This document shows positions 60,685-64,000 of a DNA stretch of 64,000 nt, one piece after another; positions within the stretch are counted from its first letter, which is position 1; each line of letters begins with the position of its first letter. The stretch comes from Ruminococcus sp. (GTDB taxonomy: Bacteria; Bacillota; Clostridia; Oscillospirales; Acutalibacteraceae), in contig JAFRBX010000015.1 in the NCBI GenBank assembly GCA_017404665.1, positions 1-64,000 on the forward strand, in the 5' to 3' direction. The position numbers were made by a program, and so were the translations under genes. The notes beneath the pieces are model-generated. The model made no database searches. It worked only from the letters and a program-made list of their open reading frames with translations, and had not been told where the DNA came from.

Positions 60685-62196
60685 TTACTGGAAGCGTCTT
60701 GCGCGGTAAGCCGCTCTCTGCTTCTTTCTTTCGATCGCGTACACTACGGCGAAGGTGATCATCAGAACGACGATCATCACTGCCAGCCAGATAAGAAATT
60801 CGAAGTTGGTGGCGTTTGCGCCGCGCTTGAAGAGGGAGTTGTCGGTAACAGCCGCAACGCTCTTGGAGGACAGCTCGGTGGTGTCCTTTTCGATATCGGT
60901 CTTGGGAGCTGCCTTTGCGGGCGCTTCCTGTACCGCGTTATTCGAGGTGTTCGCGATGGCGGGGGTGTTGGCGTCAGCGGTGACTGCTGTGTTTTCGTCG
61001 GGCTTGGCTTCTTCCTTCTTTGCCGCGACAGCCTCGTCGGAGAACAGCTTGTCATAAGTAGTCTGCTCAACGATGCCGGTAGCCTCGAGACCGTTGGCGG
61101 TCTGGAAGCCCTTGACCGCGACAGCAGTCATATCGCCGAACTCACCGTCGGCTTCGCCTTCCAGATAGCCTAAACCGATCAGGCGTTCCTGAATTTGATA
61201 AATATCGTCGCTGTAGTCGCCGACTGTGTAGCTCATTGCGGAAGCTTCTTCATCTTCTTCATCGGCGGCGCCGGTCTCGGCGAGATCCTCCTTTTCGGAA
61301 GTGATGGTTTCTTCCTCGTCGGTTTCTTCTTCAGCAGTCTGATAGGCGGGAGCGTCGTCGGCATAGAGATAATCTGCGTCGGAGCCGGCAACGCCGTCAA
61401 CGTACAGACCCATCTTTTCCTGGAACAGCTTGAATGCGGTCTCGGTGGCTTCGCCGAAGTCGCCGTCAACAGTGCCGTTGTAGTAGCCCAGATCGAGCAG
61501 TCTCTGCTGGAGCTTCTCAACGCGGGAACCGCTGGAGCCCTTCTTCAGAGAGCCGGTGTCATTCGAACCGGAATCGCTCGAAGAGGAGCTTGCAGAATCG
61601 GTGGAGCCGGAAGAAGAGGGGGAAGAGGTGCTTTTACCGGAGGAAGCAAAGGTATAAATAGTACCGTCGATGGTTCTGGTGGTATCGGAGAGATACTCGC
61701 CGTTTTCATAATAATAGTAATCGCCGTCAAACTCTACCCAGCCGGTATCGGGGTAGGAAACGCCGGGAACCTTGAAGTACTGGGTCCAGCCGTGGCTCCA
61801 TACACTCTCGTAGCAAACGCCGTAGCCGGTACCGCGAGCGTCAACTGCCATCCCGTTGCCGACATAGACGCCGACATGACCGGGCTTGTAAAGACCTAAG
61901 CCGTGGATATTCGGGATGCTGCCCGAAAGGGAATAGCGGTAGTCGGAATTGAATGTCTGCGCGTCGCCTACGCGATAACCGCCCGCGTAAGAATAGATCA
62001 GACCGGAGCAGTCAACCGCGCCGGGGGTGGCGCCGCCGTAAACATAGCTCCACTTGGAGTAGTAAGCGTTCAGCGCCCATTCCGCCAGACCGACGCCCGT
62101 ACCGGACGCGCTGGATGAAACGGTGCTGACCGCGACAATGCTCGCGATGACAGCGGCGATCATGATGATGGAAATAATCTTTTTGAACTTCTTCAT
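60685..62196 (-). CDS. NlpC/P60 cell-wall hydrolase with two peptidoglycan-binding domains
   Basis: 503 residues from ATG 62196, directly after GGAGGTTTTT. Signal peptide to about 31 (SSSASG). The NlpC/P60 domain spans about 38-140: catalytic Cys in GAVDCSGLIYSY near 62, His in PGHVGVY near 106 and DARGTGY. A Ser-rich linker is followed by PG_binding_1 domains (about 220-275 and 325-385; VEKLQQRLLDLGYYNGTVDGDFG and IYQIQERLIGLGYLEGEADGEFG). An Ala/Glu linker and a C-terminal membrane helix (about 463-488) with a basic tail end the protein, so both ends touch the membrane before signal cleavage. It cuts peptidoglycan stems. Confidence 0.92.
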   Translation of the reverse strand: MKKFKKIISIIMIAAVIASIVAVSTVSSSASGTGVGLAEWALNAYYSKWSYVYGGATPGAVDCSGLIYSYAGGYRVGDAQTFNSDYRYSLSGSIPNIHGLGLYKPGHVGVYVGNGMAVDARGTGYGVCYESVWSHGWTQYFKVPGVSYPDTGWVEFDGDYYYYENGEYLSDTTRTIDGTIYTFASSGKSTSSPSSSGSTDSASSSSSDSGSNDTGSLKKGSSGSRVEKLQQRLLDLGYYNGTVDGDFGEATETAFKLFQEKMGLYVDGVAGSDADYLYADDAPAYQTAEEETDEEETITSEKEDLAETGAADEEDEEASAMSYTVGDYSDDIYQIQERLIGLGYLEGEADGEFGDMTAVAVKGFQTANGLEATGIVEQTTYDKLFSDEAVAAKKEEAKPDENTAVTADANTPAIANTSNNAVQEAPAKAAPKTDIEKDTTELSSKSVAAVTDNSLFKRGANATNFEFLIWLAVMIVVLMITFAVVYAIERKKQRAAYRARRFQ

Positions 62197-62242
62197 AAAA
62201 ACCTCCATTAGTAAATCCGTTGGCGTGCAAGCGCGATTCTAT

Positions 62243-62248
62243 ATTATA
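62243..62248 (-). promoter_or_regulatory. -10 element of the NlpC/P60 gene
   Basis: TATAAT on the minus strand, about 45 bases before the start codon, with a poor -35. No riboswitch-like leader is present, although c-di-AMP riboswitches are known for such genes. Confidence 0.5.
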
Positions 62249-63055
62249 ATAGAGAAGGGCTTGAAATCATCGCCTGAGGACTTGCTGAGAATCGTTTTTG
62301 AAATCATCGGTAACAAAACTGTCATTATTATACACGAGAATTATTGGATTATCAACCCTTTTACGCAAAATACTGGCAAAATGACAACAGAATTAAGAAT
62401 TCGTTCATATTTGTGTACAGATTGTACAAAAATTATTCACAATTAGGCTGGTTACAACTTGTAACCTTTATTTTCAAAAGAGAAAAAAAGACCAATCGGA
62501 TAAGTTTTGACAATTCCAGACAGGAAAAATAATTGCGTTTTAATGCGAATTCAGAAATAACTGTTACGCATTTGTTAACATTCTTTTATGAAATTATAAA
62601 TAGAAGATTACAGGAGGACGGCACTGAGCCTGTTGGCACGGCGTTTGTCGATTTACCATCGGACGATGTTTTTTGCTCTATCTGGGGCTTTCGATAACAG
62701 TTACCTCCGTCATTCTCGGTACGTCATAGATACCGTACCCTGCGGAGTGATTCATCTGCTTCGAGCGATAACATGATGTAAATCAATATTTCCGGAGCTT
62801 CAAAGTCCCCACTTACAATATCATCTCAATTGTTTGATACACGAAAATCCGCATTAACACTGGATTCTACTCTCGGTAGAGAGCGTTTTCTACCTGCGGG
62901 ATACATGTTTTCAACAGCGGGAGAATAATATCCTGAAGGTCGTAGAGCGTTAGCCGGCTTTGTAGATTGAATTTTTTTCATGTGCAGCGTATGATGATTT
63001 CAAACAAGCGGCATATCGTCATCGGGCAATTGCCGTTAATTTCGGAGGAACATAA
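62249..63055. other. Long non-coding region between divergent genes
   Basis: No supported gene in about 800 bases. TTGTTA (62572-62577) and TATAAA (62595-62600), 17 bases apart, make a plus-strand promoter followed by AGGAGG without a useful start codon. Downstream are hairpins: about 62648-62674 (CGTTTGTCGAT with ATCGGACGATG, inner mismatches), GGTACG/CGTACC near 62719-62741 and CTCTC-GGTA-GAGAG at 62870-62883 followed by CGTTTTC. It may be a structured leader of the DegV gene or a small RNA; no known RNA family is recognised. Confidence 0.4.
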
Positions 63056-63934
63056 ATGAGCTTTACCATTCTGACCGATACATCGGCTAATTTACCTACC
63101 TCGCTCCTCAAAGAGCATGATATACAGGTTATCCCGTACCACTATTTTATCGGCGACAAACAGTTTTCCTGTCTGGATACCGAAGGCTTTGACGGCAAAA
63201 AATTCTACAAGGCGATGCGGCTGGGCGCGGATATCAAGACCTCCGCGATCAACTTCCAGAGCTATATCGACTTTTTCGGCGGATTTCTGGAGCAGGGAAA
63301 GGATATCCTTTTTATCAGCATGTCCTCAGGCATCAGCAGCTCGTTCAGCTGTTCCGAAATCGCTAAAAAGGAACTGCAGCAAAAGTATCCCGACCGTGAG
63401 ATCCTGCTGGTGGATACCATCGGCGCGTCGCTGGGCGAGGGCATCTTTGCGCTGAGAGCTGCTGAGTATCGCGACGCCGGCTTTACTATCCAAAAGACGC
63501 ACCGCATGCTGGAAAAAGAGAAGATGAACATGTATCAGGTGTTCACCGTGGACGATCTGATGTATCTCAAGCGCACCGGCCGTCTGACCGGCTCCGCCGC
63601 CGTGATCGGCAACATGCTGCAGGTCAAGCCGATCCTGAAGGGGAACGAGAACGGTGAAATTGTGAATTTCTCTAAGGTCATCGGCAGAAAGAAAGCCATC
63701 GACATGCTGGCGCAGCGTTACAATATGCTGGTCAAGAATCCCGAGCAGCAGCTCGTGGGTATCGCTCACGCCGACTGTGAGGATGACGCGAAATATCTCG
63801 CGGAGCTGCTGAACAAGAAAAAGCCTCCCAGAGAGATCCTGACGGTCGTTTACGAGCCCGTTACCGGCTCGCACGTCGGTCCCGGAACGCTGGCGCTGTT
63901 CTTCATGGGCGACGATAAGGTAAGATTCAGATAA
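63056..63934 (+). CDS. DegV-family fatty-acid-binding protein
   Basis: 292 residues. It begins with TILTDTSANLP near 4-14 and contains ISMSSGISSSFSCSE near 86-100, VDTIGASLGEGI near 118-129, the DDLMYLKRTGRLTGSAAVIGNML loop near 164-186 and a C-terminal GSHVGPGTLALFFMGD near 269-284. DegV/FakB proteins bind a fatty acid for phosphorylation by FakA. No FakA gene is in the window. ATG follows CGGAGGA by 7 bases. Confidence 0.93.
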   Translation: MSFTILTDTSANLPTSLLKEHDIQVIPYHYFIGDKQFSCLDTEGFDGKKFYKAMRLGADIKTSAINFQSYIDFFGGFLEQGKDILFISMSSGISSSFSCSEIAKKELQQKYPDREILLVDTIGASLGEGIFALRAAEYRDAGFTIQKTHRMLEKEKMNMYQVFTVDDLMYLKRTGRLTGSAAVIGNMLQVKPILKGNENGEIVNFSKVIGRKKAIDMLAQRYNMLVKNPEQQLVGIAHADCEDDAKYLAELLNKKKPPREILTVVYEPVTGSHVGPGTLALFFMGDDKVRFR

Positions 63935-63980
63935 CATCGGTTCCCCGGTCATCCGCAGGGTATGGACCCCTTTTTAATCG

Positions 63981-64000
63981 GTTAGATTGCCACGGGAACA
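63981..64000 (+). repeat. Dispersed intergenic repeat, cut by the window end
   Basis: GGTTAGATTGCCACGGGAAC matches the left end of the repeats at 55199 and 60495. The rest lies outside the window. Confidence 0.6.

Noticed and set aside
62209..62600. c-di-AMP riboswitch upstream of the NlpC/P60 gene
   Set aside because: The -10 element lies only about 45 bases from the start codon, leaving no room, and no matching sequence pattern was seen.
1..64000. tRNA or rRNA genes
   Set aside because: No tRNA cloverleaf with the GTTCGA-type arm or rRNA-like sequence was recognised when reading both strands, although short tRNA genes could be missed by eye.

Overview
The window looks like a chromosomal piece of a Gram-positive, anaerobic member of the Ruminococcaceae (Clostridia), close to starch-degrading Ruminococcus bromii. 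Secreted proteins carry type I dockerins, CBM26 starch-binding modules and Pro/Thr linkers. One resembles the R. bromii amylosome protein Sas6 (CBM26, Ig-like, CBM74-like, dockerin). Shine-Dalgarno sites are strong (AAGGAGG type), TTG starts are used several times, and promoters are clear sigma-A type. The species call is an inference from these traits.

Positions 1 to about 14,340 are AT-rich accessory DNA. They hold a small zinc-knuckle protein, gene debris (a ricin-lectin remnant and a frameshifted small gene), and a three-operon signalling island. The island contains a predicted pseudokinase, a PP2C phosphatase and an unknown 204-residue protein on the minus strand; a 676-residue unknown protein followed by a 1581-residue kinase-NACHT-pentapeptide-propeller fusion on the plus strand; and a 144-residue protein, a second PP2C (frameshifted at a C7 tract) and a calcineurin-like phosphoesterase on the minus strand. 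It resembles a phosphorylation-controlled NACHT conflict (anti-phage type) system. The island ends abruptly inside a truncated PAP2 phosphatase gene near 14,340.

From about 14,350 the DNA is GC-richer and core-like. 14.3-17.2 kb encodes cell-envelope functions (membrane protein, phosphodiester glycosidase, GT2-GtrA glycosyltransferase). 17.3-20.4 kb is a TetR-controlled operon of two flavodoxins, a DUF4405 membrane protein and a cupin. 20.5-23.9 kb holds a YwnB/YwnA-like pair (NAD(P)-binding protein and Rrf2 regulator), a class M-like sirtuin, an LRR protein and an acetyltransferase. A C69 dipeptidase follows on the minus strand.

25.7-34.0 kb is an oligopeptide ABC transporter (oppBCDFA order), followed by a second, near-duplicate binding protein in which an N-terminal dockerin replaces the lipoprotein anchor. 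34.1-47.1 kb carries the Sas6-like starch-binding protein, a DUF2325 protein, a GH13 lipoprotein, an SPFH protein, a P-type ATPase, a membrane protein, and a metallophosphoesterase with a dockerin and a CBM26. Together these suggest a starch- and peptide-acquiring extracellular complex.

47.1-64.0 kb is mostly housekeeping: a phosphopantetheinyl transferase with an apparently leaderless promoter, a CNNM/CorC transporter, a ClpP-like protease, uppP, ftsK/spoIIIE, tyrS, mscL, an iron alcohol dehydrogenase, an ECF sigma factor with its putative regulator, an NlpC/P60 hydrolase and DegV. Short hairpin-forming dispersed repeats recur between these genes.
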